64,000 bases of DNA, taken from the NCBI GenBank assembly GCA_013399695.1, contig VXAU01000975.1, positions 70,365 to 134,364 on the forward strand. The letters run 5' to 3'. Shown here in pieces: positions 35,401 to 48,229 of this stretch. The first letter of the stretch is position 1. Each line of letters starts with the position of its first letter. The translations under genes and the position numbers were made by a program. Source of the stretch: Formicarius rufipectus (Eukaryota > Chordata > Aves > Passeriformes > Formicariidae). The notes beneath the pieces are model-generated. The model was not told the DNA's origin. It did not search any database and was given only the letters and a program-made list of their open reading frames with translations.

Positions 35401-38400
35401 CTGTGAGTGCTGCAAGTTGCCAACCTGCCCCCAGGTCTTCAGCAGCAACAGCTTCACCCTCTGTGTATTCATCAGCCAGGTGTATGGATGCCACTCGCAC
35501 CTAAGGAGGAAGTCAGAGGAACAGCGCTGGGAAAATGTCTTTTATTGCAAAAGGAGTGAACTGAAGTCCCTTCTCATTCCTCAAGCCATGCTGAATGTGT
35601 TGGCCAAGGCTAGTGATGCCTGATGACACAAGGTAGCTGTGGCTGGTACAGTAACAATGGAAAGGAAAGACATTATGTGGGGCAAAGTGGGTGCTGTGGG
35701 GCAAGGCAGGGTCCTAAATGAGCTCCATTCCTGGCACTCCCATAGCCACAAACATCTACTCCATCCTCCTCCTTGCTGTTAATGCCATCTGGAAAAGGGA
35801 ACCCTGGGGGCAATGGGGACAGCCAGGGACCAGAAGGACCTTATGGAGTGCCCAGGGGAGGTTGAGAGCAGGCTCCTCTTCTTTATTTCCTGCAAACAGC
35901 CCCAAAGCGTGAGTCCTCCAAGAACAGTGTGTGCTAGCAACCCTCCACCCGGACTCAGTGTTGATGAGCTCTTTTTGGGTAGATGTCAGTAAACACAGGG
36001 GCATGACAGTGAGGGCACTCCCCGGGGGGTTGCCACAACATTGGAGTTTCCCTGGACATGGTCTTTTCAGGGCACAGCTATTCCCTGTGCTGCCAGGACC
36101 TAAGGGAAGGCAATCCTTGATCCAGTGGGATTGTCTGCCACCCCTGCAAACACAACAGTGGGGTGACTGCCAGGCCCTCCCTTTAAAATACACACCAAAG
36201 CTGCAGGCTGCAAGCTTTAAAGAAAACAACAATCTCTACCCTGATTTCAGTGAAGACCAGCGTTAAAAGAAAACAACCCTGAACCACCATGAACCAACTT
36301 GGTACAGACACACATAATTACACCTCTTTTTGTTTTCCAAAATTTTATCTCAATCAAGGCGATTCATGTTACAGTTCATAACAATTAAGAATTAGAAAAG
36401 TGGTTAAAAACAGACCCACCAGTATTACAGTCTGACGTAGGACAGCATGTGCAAACACAAGCACCGAGAAAAACCAACACACAACATTGCAAGCTTCAAA
36501 ATTCAATCACATGAGCATCGCACATGAAAAGGCTGAATCCAACCCCCAAACTTGTTTTGGGGCTTTACCTTGGCTGAGACAAGCTAAACCCAGCTCTGAG
36601 CAGTGAGCCATGGTGCAAATTAGAGAAATCCTCTAGTAGCAGTTCCCAAGGTGTCTGTGACAGAGCTTGAGGTCTATGAGGTCTGAGAGATCCTCAAGTC
36701 CTGCAATGCTATAGCTTAGTGTTAGAAATAGGGATTTTGGTAAAAAGCTGGATGGAAAGAGCACCTAGAAGCCTGTGAGACACCTTAAGGCAGCACTGCT
36801 GAGCCTATCCCCAACATCAATGCCTGTGTCCTCTCAGCAGCTTTACCTTTATCCTTGATGGAGTCCTGAATAGCCATACGGCATTTAGAAAAATAAGGGT
36901 ACTCTATAATCTTATCCATTTATGATATAGTTAAATAAAAAGAAAATTAAAACTTTGTTAATAAAATCCTTTCTTTCGAGGGGAGGGGAAAGAAGACAGT
37001 GTGCCTAATGGAGGTTTCCTCCATGACCTTCCCGACAGTGCCCAAAACCACTGAGAGGACTTTGAAGGCACTCATCTGGCTGCTCCCATCATTTTAATAG
37101 TGAGGAACACTATGAAGAATGTCATATTTCCCTTCACAGAGCCTCATCCCTTGCTAGTGAGGGATGTGGTGAGTGGCACAGAACCAGGGGAAGTAAAGAC
37201 ATGCAATTTCTTGTGGTCATGCTGGGATCCTTCCCATGGAGTCCTGTGCCAAGGATCCCACCCCTGCACTGGCACCTGCGCTGTGCACCAACACCTCCTC
37301 CACCTCATGACTCCCATGCCAAGGGATGACAAGTATTCCATGAGCAAAGGTTGAAAGGGAAGAGCTGGAACCCCTCAAAAAACAGCCTTTATCCATTTCT
37401 GAGGTTATGGAAGCCCTCTCCACACCTTGTCCTCCTTGCAGGCTTTGGTCAGACTCATCTCCAGGGGCTCCTCATCTTCACCTTCACCCACCAAGGAACA
37501 GATAAATCCTGCCAGTGCCTGGATGAATGATGCCAGGACTCCAGGATTAACTCCTTGCCAGAAGGAATCTGGAACTGGTAATGTAATCACTATCTGCACC
37601 GGTGGCCCAAAACAAAGTTGAGTCCTTCAGAATTAAAAGCCTGAGAAACAGGCTTTTGAACATACTTGTGCTCCAGCTGGGCAAGGACCTATAACTCTGC
37701 TCTAACAACTCATTTGGAGACGGAAACACCAAATTATGCAGGGCAGATTCAGATCTTAAGGGATGTTCCAAGAGCCCCTCAAACCAGACTTCCTCACTTC
37801 CTATGAAAAGTACTAAAGATTTTATCCTGAACACCTAAATTTCTCCTCCTGGACCCTATTACAACCCCAAGTTTAGTGCATCTCCTTTTCTGCTTCCTGC
37901 AAAGCCCAGGGGCTTGACCAAAACACAAGCCATCTCCCTGGGTGGCAGACTCTTGCTGGACCCGTGCTCAGCCAAGACACAATCCCAGGAGAAGCCCCAA
38001 GGATGCTGAGCTGTCCTTGGCTGATGTCCCAACCCTTCCCAGCCACTGCAGTTCAACTCTGCAGAAACTCTTTAAAAATTCAGGGGCTGACACGTGTTCC
38101 CAAACCAGGGCACAGCCAGGAACGTCCTGCCTTAGGGAGGAAGGCTGCCAGACTTCAGCCCTGCTTGCTCAGTCTTGTGTTTCTGTAAACGAGTCTTTCT
38201 GCACAAAAGCAAATGGGAAATGTGAAAGAGGCATCTCTGCAGCTGAGATGGACTTGGGGTGCACAATCACATCACCCTGTGTCCCCTCCAGAAGCCTCTG
38301 ATAGCAATCTCACCTCCAGCCGACTGACAGAACTCTCCCAAGGAGAGAGCAGGGATTATAGAGAAAAACCCTCACCAAAATCATCAACTCTACCCGTGAC

Positions 38401-39006
38401 CTGCGATGGGTATTAGCTTTGTTTCACCTCAGAGGAGAACGTTTCCGTGGGTGCAGTGAGAACACCCACTGGCACAGACCCATCTGTCCCAGAAGTCGGT
38501 GTTTTCCACCCACAGGCAAGCCGGTTCGCAGCAAATCTCAGGGCCAATCCCAGACACGTGTCGCTCCCAGGAACCGGCTGTTCCCAGGGAAGCGCCTCAC
38601 GTAGTGTTTGAAAAATGGCTTTGCTCCAGGCAGTCCTTCTGCCGGCAACAAACCTCATCTGTCCTTAAAAACCAAAAAGGATGGTATCAGCAGGATAGTC
38701 ATGCAACAAAGCAGGGTCATAAATGTTTTAAAAAAGATTAATAGGACGTGCTGGTAAGGGTGGTGCCGCTCCAGGAAAGGCAATGTTGATGCCCAAGGCA
38801 AAATACACAGGCAAGACCTCATAGTGGGTGTCAAATGGGTGAGACAGTGGGACGCAGCTGTCCCAGCAGGCAATAAGCAGCCCATAAAATTAAAACACAT
38901 GGACATCACTCGAGTAACCTGGCCAGCCTGGTACCCAGGAAAGCAGGAGCATGGGGCAACTGTTAGTCTAGCACCACGCTAGACAGAAATGGTAAAAAAA
39001 ATATCG

Positions 39007-39038
<32 letters not shown>

Positions 39039-39400
39039 ATCTCTATTTTACTTTCTGCTGTTAAAAATATCCTTTTGAATATATTTGCCATAATATAAAA
39101 TGTATGGCAGGCTGTGCTGTAGCAACCCTCCTGCCTACACCATGCCCAGTGCCGGGCGCTCCCACAGAACTAAAAACGGTCCCACTGGCACTAACCAACC
39201 TCCTCATCTTTAAATCCTTGGGAACAGAAAATGTATGGGGTTTGGGAAGTGTCTGCAGGCAGACTGACAACTCCTTACTGACCTACACAGAGAAACTGCT
39301 GCCTACCTAAATCCAACTGGAATCTCCCACCTGACCCAAATTAAAAAAACCAAGATCGATCCCCAAATAAAAAAAAATTATCCCCAAGAACAGTGAAGTC
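32458..39400. other. Spacer between the two inverted MYORG copies
   Basis: The two copies converge (plus and minus strand), so this spacer must hold both 3' UTRs. Candidate polyadenylation signals for copy A are the plus-strand AATAAA clusters at about 34765-34790 and 35033. An AT-rich block at 36300-36480 looks like the end of a minus-strand 3' UTR. No protein-coding gene is recognised. A TA/TG microsatellite lies at 39001-39041. Confidence 0.5.
39001..39041. repeat. (TA)n(TG)n microsatellite
   Basis: A compound dinucleotide run of about ten TA units is followed by about eight TG units, downstream of the minus-strand MYORG. Confidence 0.9.
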
Positions 39401-39402
39401 TA

Positions 39403-39408
39403 TTTAAT
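39403..39408 (-). terminator. Candidate polyadenylation signal of minus-strand MYORG
   Basis: ATTAAA on the minus strand lies about 105 nt after the stop codon and is followed by a T-rich stretch. It would give a very short 3' UTR. A longer 3' UTR reaching about 36.3 kb is equally possible. Confidence 0.3.
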
Positions 39409-39511
39409 TCCCTTCCTCCACCTCAGTCTCAGATGAAATGTGCAATTAGAATTATTATTTGTTAAAGTCCTAGGTAAGGCATGGTTATTGCAAAGCTGAG
39501 GAGGAAGCCTG

Positions 39512-41234
39512 TTAGGACACCCAGAGGAAATAGGCCACTTCGTCCAGGTCAACGGGGTAGTCAGTGAGCAGCACCGGGGTCTTCTCAAACAGCTCCCCCT
39601 TGTAGCTGCGCCACTTGCCCGCTGGCAAGTAGACGTCACGCTCCTGCTTGCCCATCTCCAGCACAGGTGCCACCATGAGGGTGTCCCCAATGAGGAACTG
39701 TGAGTCGATCCTGTGCGTGGCCTCATCGCGGGGCGAGATCCACCAGATGGGACGGATGATGGGGTCGCCCGTGTCCGTGACCTCCCCAGCCAGTTCCAGG
39801 AGCAGAGGGGCCACCAGCGACTCGTGGAGCTCCGTGAACTTCTGGGCAATCTCCACCACCTCCTTGTCATAGAGCCAGGGCGGGATGGAGAACTGCATGG
39901 AGGGCATGAAGGCCGACAGCTCCAGCCACCGCACGTACAGCTCCCGGTCAGGGATCTCCACAGCCCCACTTGTCTTGTTGGGGANNNNNNNNNNNNNNNN
40001 NNNNNNNNNNNNNNNNNNNNNNNNNNNNNNNNNNNNNNNNNNNNNNNNNNNNNNNNNNNNNNNNNNNNNNNNNNNNNNNNNNNNNNNNNNNNNNNNNNNN
40101 NNNNNNNNNNNNNNNNNNNNNNNNNNNNNNNNNNNNNNNNNNNNNNNNNNNNNNNNNNNNNNNNNNNNNNNNNNNNNNNNNNNNNNNNNNNNNNNNNNNN
40201 NNNNNNNNNNNNNNNNNNNNNNNNNNNNNNNNNNNNNNNNNNNNNNNNNNNNNNNNNNNNNNNNNNNNNNNNNNNNNNNNNNNNNNNNNNNNNNNNNNNN
40301 NNNNNNNNNNNNNNNNNNNNNNNNNNNNNNNNNNNNNNNNNNNNNNNNNNNNNNNNNNNNNNNNNNNNNNNTTGTAGAGGGCCCAGGTGGACCATATGGG
40401 GTATCGGAAGGCGTTCTCGGCAGGGATCTTGGAGGGCTTGTTGAAGTACCTGCGCACCATGTACTTGTGGATGGAGGTGACGTCGGAGCCGACACAGACA
40501 CGGTAGCTGAGCTCGGGGAAGGGCGGCTGCCCCGGCGGGGGCTTGTAGGGAGAGTCCTTGTAGCGGGCCTGGAAGAAGAGGGCGCGCTGGGTGGCGTTGA
40601 AGCCCAGGTGGAAGGGCACGGAGTCGTTGATCTTGATGGCCGCCGCCTTGGAGGAGAGCCAGTAGCGCTCCAGGATGCCGCCGAAGCTGTCGCGGAAGGA
40701 GTAGACGTCGCTGGTGACGTAGGGCACGGGCTCCTGGTAGCCGGCCAGGCGGATGGGCCAGTGCTGGGTGCTCATCTCGGAGCCCCCGTACCAGTGGGCG
40801 TCCTCCCAGAACATGGTGTGCTCCACGGCCGGGCCGGCCGCCAGCTCCTCCCAGCGCACGCGGTAGCACATCACCGTGTCCTTGGGCTTCACCGTCTGGA
40901 TGAAGAAGTTGAGTGGGCCCCGGCTGGAGCGCGAGCAGCTGAGGATCTCGCCCTCCTTGGAGCACGACTCCAGGTCCAGGCTGCCCGAGCGGAAGGCCAG
41001 CCGGAACACCACCTCGCCGTGCTGGTTCCTGATGACGAAGCCATCCGCCCGCAGGTCCATCAGCTCCGTCTTCAGCCGCTCTGCCTTGCGCAGCGACACC
41101 GTGTAGTAGCACCAGGCCACCACCGCGGCGATGAACAGCATGAGGCCCAGCAAGATGGCCCCGAGCATGGGCCGCAGCTCCTTTGAGGGCTTCTGCTTCA
41201 CCGGAGTGAAGTTCTCGGGCAGGAAGGTGTACAT
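39512..41234 (-). CDS. MYORG: MYORG (copy B), canonical gene, interrupted by an assembly gap
   Basis: The start ATG is at 41234 and gives MYTFLPENFTP, which matches the human start region, so this is the orthologous copy. The stop TAA is at 39514-39512. The coding exon begins at 41360 after a strong acceptor (CTCTTCTTTTGCAG), and 126 nt of 5' UTR in it stay open in frame. The membrane anchor and the N- and C-terminal parts of the GH31 domain are present. The gap (39985-40371) removes the segment with both catalytic aspartates, so activity cannot be judged. The gap holds 387 N, but copy A has 701 nt there. With 701 nt the gene would be 678 aa and in frame; with 387 the frame breaks. The gap length is therefore probably wrong, not a deletion. 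Minus orientation between NUDT2 and SPMIP6 matches human. Confidence 0.93.
39985..40371. other. Assembly gap (387 N) inside MYORG copy B
   Basis: This run of N corresponds to 31284-31984 of copy A (701 nt). It hides the catalytic core of copy B. Its left and right edges fall in coding sequence that is otherwise near-identical between the two copies. Confidence 0.98.
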
Positions 41235-41360
41235 TTTGGTCTGTTTTTTCTCGAGTTCTTTGCAGAGGAGTGGGAAGGAAACAAGTCTGGGGCTCTCAGG
41301 AGGAGAAAATGGGACTGTTAGGAGAGTTCCCACCTCCACCAACTCGCAGAACAGTCGTCT
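41235..41360 (-). other. MYORG: 5' UTR part of the MYORG coding exon
   Basis: A branch/pyrimidine region and TTTTGCAG (AG at 41362-41361) define the exon start. The 126 nt before the ATG have no stop in the MYORG frame, so an N-terminal extension is formally possible if a start were supplied by an upstream exon. The two candidate upstream exons I see instead join in another frame and stop near 41320. Confidence 0.6.
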
Positions 41361-44300
41361 CTGCAAAAGAAGAGGATATAAATAGCCTCAGCAGAACCTC
41401 TGAATCAAGGGACAGCATGTCATCCATTTGCTGTCTCAGTCTGAGCAGCTCCCCCAGGCCCCTGTTGCCCAACTGTGACGTGCCAGGTGCTGGACACTGA
41501 GTACCAGACACCGTCTCCAATATCCTGGGGCAAGACAACACATGCGGAAAGCAGGCTGGGCCCCACACTGAGAACAACCCCAGGGCAACAAGGACCAAAT
41601 CGATCCCATAATTAATGTTTTTTTTTTGCTGTTGGAAGACTTTTAGTGAGGCGTGAGTGAAGACTGGGAGGGAGTAGAAGAAGGAAGTTGAACGGGAGCC
41701 AGATCAGCCTACTGACAGCGTCTTTAAGAGCCATAAAAGACACCACGTAACGAATTTCAGGCAGACACTCCTAATTTTAATCAAACTGCCTCCCTGGCAC
41801 ATTTAACTGAACTCATCTGCAGCACCATCCTCTCCTTGTCCCCAGCATGTTCCAGATGCTCCAGCTCAGTGATGTTTTGCAGTGAAGGTGGGTAAATCCC
41901 TACTTTTCCACAGCTCCTGAAGAACCAAACAGGGCTGGGGTACCAGTAGCTCATGGCTGGTTTTGGGGGGCACATAGGGGGTGCAGTAAGCAGCAAAGCA
42001 CAGCTGTGGGGAGGTGCCACACCAGCAGCCTCCAGTCAGGGGAGAGCAGCTGGCTCCGCCATGTGCTCAGAGCTCTACAACAGCTCTGGGTGAGAGAAAA
42101 GCGAAGTTTGTTGGGAGCAAGCAGTGCAGGATCTCCAGCCAGCTCTTCCTCCATGCAGGAAGGCTCCAGGCTGTGTTTCAGCTCGGGCACTCTCCCCCCC
42201 CTCTGTGTGGCCCCGGGGAAGTGGACTGTGCCAAGAGCCTAATGGCTTTTCCTTGGCTAGGGCCTGGCTGGGCTTTGCCAAGCATAACGCCTGGGATGTA
42301 GAGGGAAAAAGTAAAGTAAGGACACAGGAGAGTGAGAAACAAACACAGCTGCAGGAGGAGCAGGGGAAGGAGAGGAGCTGCAGAGATGTAGACCAGCTGG
42401 CTGGTACCCACCTGGTACCTGGTGCCAGCAAACATGGCACGCCGCCTCCTCCCCAAGATTTGGGGCTGTAAACCTGCCAGCTATGGGCAAATCAAAGGGA
42501 AAAACCCCTCTTTTGGGGCACGATGAAACTGGTTGCAGAGGCTCCTTCTAAAAGGGTTGTTTTCTTTTTTAACAAAAAGGAAGAAAAAGATCCAAAAGGA
42601 AATACAGAACCTTCTCCCTGCCACAGGCATGACAAGCCAGAACACATTTCTCAGTGCCTCCAACAAACCTTTCTCCCCAGAAAGGGCACAGGGGTCCTGA
42701 ACACCACCTAAACCCTGTTGCATGCCCACGCGTAAACCCCCAGCAGCATCAGTGCACAGGCTCAACAGAACATAACATGTTTTGTGTTCATCTTGAAGCA
42801 CGTATTGGACCAGACCTTGCAGCTGGGTGGACTTTTTGTGTAGCCGGATGGGTCACTTTAACCTTCCCTTGGGAGCCAGTAACTTTCTAGGCTGCCAGTT
42901 GCTTTAAATGGGATTACAGAGGCATTAGGAAGCGATTAGCTTGAACAGGCGATAGGTTTAGTTAAACGACTTGTCCCGCGGCCAACTCCCACAGAGCCCT
43001 CCCTCGGCACGGGATGGAGACAGCTCCGACCACTCCAGCTGTGCCATCCAGCGCCGGATCCTGCCCCAAGGAGGGCAATGGAACCCTCGCCCACCAGCAC
43101 ATGTGATGAAAGGTCAGCTGAGCCCAGTAAAAATTGGGTAATAAAGGCAGGGAAAAGGAGTTGTGGTGGGAAGAGGCTGCGTTTGGGATAAACCTTCATC
43201 CCCTCTCTCAACTCTTCCTTGGCTTTAGGGTGAACTAGAAACAGCACTGGGCTACACTGGGGATGGTGGGGAGGAAGGTATGCAGAAGGATCTTGGCCAA
43301 AAACAGCACAGGAGAACAAACCTGCAAGTGGCAGGATGCTCTAGATGTACAGACCAGTATGCTGAGCCCAAACAAGCTCACTCTGTGAATTTTTGGGAAT
43401 GCCAAAGAGAGAGAGAGATGCAAATGCCTGTTACGCCTGTGTCTCAATCCTGCCTTATCTGGAGACTGCAAAGCTCAAGAAGGAAAAAATAAAATGCAGC
43501 CTCCACCAAGCAGGACTTGCAAATTATTTGGGAAAATAAATTTTTTTTATGTATTCACATTTTCTGTACAAAAAATAGGGGGAAATGGTGTTTTCTTTCC
43601 ATCTCTCATTTAGAGTTTTAAGCCCAACAAATGCCTAATTCTGCCACTGTGGCAACAGCCACCTCCTCATTCCATGTAAAACTGACAGCAGCACCCAGGG
43701 CTCTAGGGAGTTTCTGGATTTTTATCTCCCTTTCAGGAGGCTGGTTTATTATTTATGAACTACTTCAAAGCCGCTCTATTTTAAGGCTGTTTCCTTCTTT
43801 TACCCCCCTTGAGCTGGAGCTCATGGCATACATGAGGGAGCCATCACTGCTACTGCCAGTAGAGAAATAAGTGTGTTATTTTAAGAAAGGTTTGCAGCCT
43901 TTTGTGTCCCTTTGACACTCATCTGCCTCAGAGGGATGTGAATACTGGATGATTGAGCCGGTGGATTTAATGCTGCTCTGGTTGCTGTGGCTGGGTCAGG
44001 ATCAAACCCTGTGGCTGCCCTGGGCTGATGGGCATTGCCTGCTTGGGCACTGCTCCAGCAGAGATGCTGGGAAGGATGTTTGCAGGCATCACCCAGAACC
44101 CTAATGGGCCACAGAGGTCTCCAAAACCAATCTTGCTGTGTGCCTGTGTTGGCCCTGTTTTTTTTTGCCTCGTTAACAAAATGCATGTACTCCAGTGGGA
44201 GACTTGGATCCATCCCAGGTGAGAGCTAAGTCTCCTAGTCTCCCCAGAGATGCCTTCCACCTCTCACTCGCAAGCTGCAGCCTGCAGAGGTGCCTGCTCA

Positions 44301-44383
44301 TGCACAGACTGTTTCAACACTTTTTTTTTTGAATGCTAACTTGTTATTTTGCTCCAAGATGACATTGTGGTGACCTTTAACTC

Positions 44384-44417
<34 letters not shown>

Positions 44418-45716
44418 AAATGGGAAGGGAGAGTGTCAAAGTCAAACAGCATGTTTGCAGCTTGCTGTGCTGGAGCTCCCCAGCTGACCCAAAACAAAGC
44501 TTTTTCTTTGTGTTCTGTGGAAACAGCGAGTCGTCCTGCCTCAGCTCGAGATGAAAGCAAAACATCTGAGCAGGACACACTTTGTGGAGTAAAAATAAAA
44601 ATCCATTTTTTGCCCGCTTCTATTTTTACCAACGCCACTGCTAACCATGGGCTGCGAGACCCACAGCACCACTAACCCCAGCCACTCTGTAATTAGGACA
44701 TTTGTTCAAAGAGGGTCAATAACACACAACTGGTCTCCATCACCCTGGCAGGGTCAAGTCTGAACTGTGATGGGGGCCAAGCCTGTGCTGGGCACACACA
44801 CCCATTTCCCATGCTGGGATGCCAGGAACCCTCGCCTCCACTGCAAGGTGCTGCCACCTCCTCCCCAAACATGTTGACAGGAGTCGAGCAGAGGAAACAG
44901 TACAGAAACACTGCAGATTTCACCAGGAGGCACCTCCAACTTAACAGGAGAAGGGAATCAGGGTTGCAAATTAAAGGAGAAATTTCTTCTCTGCAAAAAA
45001 AGCTGTAGGGGCTAAAAATCCTCCACGTGCCCAGCCTGGAACCCATTGAGGGGAAGACAGCTCTGACCAAAGGCCTTTGCACACCTGAGATAGGGCACAA
45101 GCAGACTCTTCCTCAGGGTTTAATTTCCCAGAGAGAGGTCTGCAGCAGAGCACTGGAGTTCTCTGGAGGGCTTTTGGGGGTCAAATAGGGTGAAATTACT
45201 CTCCTACCTGCTTGGTGGTGATGGGAGCAGGTGGAACAGGTTGGGGCACCAGGCAAAAACATTGCCACGGGGCACAAAGCTGCTTCCCACACACCTTGAC
45301 TCCACGTGGATCAGAGGCACCAAACCCCTCCCGAGTCCTGTGGATTCTCCCCAGATCCACACCAGATCCCCCAGGGACTCTGGGTTTATTCTGGCAATGC
45401 TTAAGCCACCTTGGGGTGAATGTGGGTGGCACAGACCCCCGGTACCTGTGCCAGGGCAGCGACTCTGCCTTAGCAGACGCAGCGAGGGGGATGCTCATCA
45501 CCTTCCCTGTCCGCACTGTGGCCAGAGCAGGGATCGACAAGCTGCCTGGTCCGAGGGGCTCAGAGGGGTGGGGGGCTCTCTGCCCCTTCTGCAAAGGGAC
45601 AGACCTTTGCCGTGGGGGCCGCTCCGAATTCCCCGCAGCGCCGGGCTGTTGGATACGGGCAGACCCAGCCAGGAGGCGGCTCATCCCGCGGCGGGCACGG
45701 TGCCCCGGGCACTTAC
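41361..45716 (-). other. Probable first intron of MYORG (minus strand)
   Basis: This stretch lies between a candidate donor at 45716 and the acceptor of the MYORG coding exon. It includes a 29-base poly-A run at 44387-44415. No coding exon is recognised. Confidence 0.45.
44387..44415 (+). repeat. Poly-A tract
   Basis: An uninterrupted run of 29 A is followed by A/G-rich sequence. It could be the tail of a retrocopy or a simple expansion. No LINE or mRNA body is recognisable upstream of it. Confidence 0.85.
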
Positions 45717-46080
45717 CTGCCCATTGCTTCCAGGGGACCCCTGCCTTGCCGCCCGGCTCCACCACAGCTGCCTTTTTAAGCACACACAACCCCAGCCCCG
45801 CTAAATCACGGCGTCCCCGGCAGCTTCGCCCTCTCGCACGGCGTTTCGGGGCTCCGCGCTGGCCGCTCCGTGTCCGCGGGCAGGAGGAGGGGACCAGCAC
45901 GTCACCGGCGTGTTTTCCCAGGCATTGTGACGGATGCGGGAGCAGCCAACCCTCGGACTGGAGTGTGCTAAGGCAGCGGCGCCCGGCCAAGCAGGGGCTG
46001 CCGCAGGCACCGCCGAGACACACGGGTATGTGGTCCCGGAGCCCCGGGATCCAGGAGGGCATCTCTTCTCCCTGCCAGGT
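45600..46080. promoter_or_regulatory. CpG-rich region with candidate first exons in both directions
   Basis: This is a GC- and CpG-rich stretch. On the minus strand an exon ends ATGGGCAG before a perfect GTAAGT donor (GT at 45716-45715), with an AT-rich TTAAAAAG element about 50 nt upstream. This could be an alternative first exon of MYORG. On the plus strand an exon ends CTGCCAG before GTGAGT (46079), with an ATG at 46028 giving 17 codons; I recognise no gene that it belongs to. The long overlapping open frames here reflect GC content. Confidence 0.45.
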
Positions 46081-48229
46081 GAGTAGGAAGGGCAGGCCAG
46101 AGCTCGGCCCTTCCCGCACTCACAGGAGCTCCAGAATCAGGAGGCAAAACGAAGAAACACAGCTCAGGGCTTGGGGTGGTTTTTCTTCCCGTCCCCCAGA
46201 TCCTGTGGTTTTAAGTGGAGTCATGATCCTGCGGAGTGATGAGGCTGCCTTGAGCGAAAAGAAACAAGCAGCCCTGGCTGGTTTGTAAGTCAGGATTAAA
46301 CAGCACTGGGCACCCAGAGGATAAACCCCAAATCCAAGGGGGCCACATGAATACAGAGCTCATCTGCAAAGTGCAGACATGCTGTGAGCACCTTGCTCTG
46401 TCTGCAGGAGGAGGCAGGAGACTTGAAGTTGTGGTATTAGCTCTGCCCAGCCTTAAATCTTTTCACCTACATTGTAGGAATCATGACTTTACAACCCAGT
46501 TTTGTCCTTTAAAGCTTCCAGTGACAAGTGATGCTCCAAACCCATTTAGACACCTCATCCAGTGTCTGCCCATGAATACAAAATAGCCACTGGAACCAAT
46601 TTTGGCAGCAGATGACTTAATATTTAACACCCCTGACAATTTCCCCTTTAAAACACTGCCTTTCTTTGTTCTTCACCCTGTACTAATTAGCAAGATGAAG
46701 TTTAATAAGATGGCTTTTCACTTTAACTCTGCACACCGCTTGTGGTGCTGACATCGCATGACTAAACCATGACCAGAGGTTCTTGCTTTCCCCTGCCTTG
46801 AGGTACATCACAGTACCTGAATTTATCTGACCCTCTAAGATCTGTTGAGACTTAAAATAAAGCAAGTTCTCCTGGTCCGCTTATATCAAAGTGCACTGGA
46901 CATGACGGAGAGAAAACTGGAGGGCTCTCCCTTCAAGGACATCTCTTGTCCACCTTGGAGAAGTCCTACAGGCCCATAGGGAGGTGGAGTCAGCCTGGCT
47001 TCACAATCACGGTCCATGGGGTAATGAAGGGCACAGCAGCCAGCTCCCCATTACCTCCAGGGCCATCAGTGCTTGTGCCCAACAGCAGCAAAATAAACCA
47101 CCAAATAAAAGGGGTTTTGCCTTGTCAGCACACCAGGATGATATAAACACCTCCCCAAAAATAAACGAGAGCAGTAACTGCAACAATTTCATCACTCCCA
47201 CCAAATAAGCCAGAACCTGGCAAGGATGTGGCCCAGGGGCACTAGCTCAGCAGGGAGGCACTGAAGCCCCTCATGAGGCATCACTTTGCTATTGGCTCAT
47301 TTAATTTACTCCTATGTGTGCTGTACAAGATACACAGCCATCAAGATTTCGGTGTCTTTGCCACTCTCTGTTGGTTCCTCAGCCCAGTTTTGGGTGGTAC
47401 ATGACATGTGCCATCTACCACCATACCCCTCCAACAGCCTCTCTCAAAGCATGTGTTAATCTCATCCCCTCCATCCTCCAAGACAAACCACCCCACAGCA
47501 GGACCCAGTCCCCTGTTTTGCCCCCACAGATTCTATCTTAAAAGAGCTGATACAGCGCTTGGGGAGCGCTCGGCATTTGGGATGCTGATACAGACTGAAA
47601 CCTGAGCCCACCCCGATTCCCAAGCGCTATAACACGATATGGCAGAGAAATGGAAACATCAGCATAACCCTCTGGCACAGCCCCGGTGATTTTCCAGCCA
47701 TTGAGTCACCAAAGCACTCCAGACACTGGCAGCTCCTGAAAGCTGTGGATGGCTAATGGAGCTGGGCTGGCAACTCAGGTCTCTGAATTTGCATGTGTAT
47801 CCAACAGCCAGTGAGACTGGACAACCTTGGGCCAAATGCAGCTATCAATCCACTTAAATGCTGCCTTGAATGCTCCATGTGCAGATCCAGACACGCAGGC
47901 ACAACCTCCCAGACCTCGTTCTCCACGGCGCTGTGGGTGTCTGGTGTGCATCATGAGTATCCCAAAGCGGTAACGGGAGGAAAAGAGGGAGAGGCATTTG
48001 TGCTTTTCCAACACAGCTTTGGCTGCTCCTTGCCACGGCCAGTGACGACGGCGGAGCTGTCCCCAAAACCACTCCAAAAGCAACCCAGCACACGGCACAA
48101 TGTGCGGTGTACACCCACCCGCAAAGTTTTCACTACCAAGCTTCCATCCAGCGGCAAAAGTTGAATCTGCACCTTGAGACGGGAGCCGGGGACCGTGTCA
48201 CACTCCCACCTATCACAGAACTGGCGCGG

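Noticed and set aside
39512..41234. Copy B of MYORG as a frameshifted pseudogene
   Set aside because: The frame break arises only from the arbitrary gap length. Replacing it with the paralogue's length restores the frame exactly.
45196..46288. Open frames of 307 and 358 codons on opposite strands
   Set aside because: They overlap in a CpG-rich region with few stop codons. The compositions are rich in Pro/Arg/Gly/Ser, no family is recognisable, and splice donors lie inside them.
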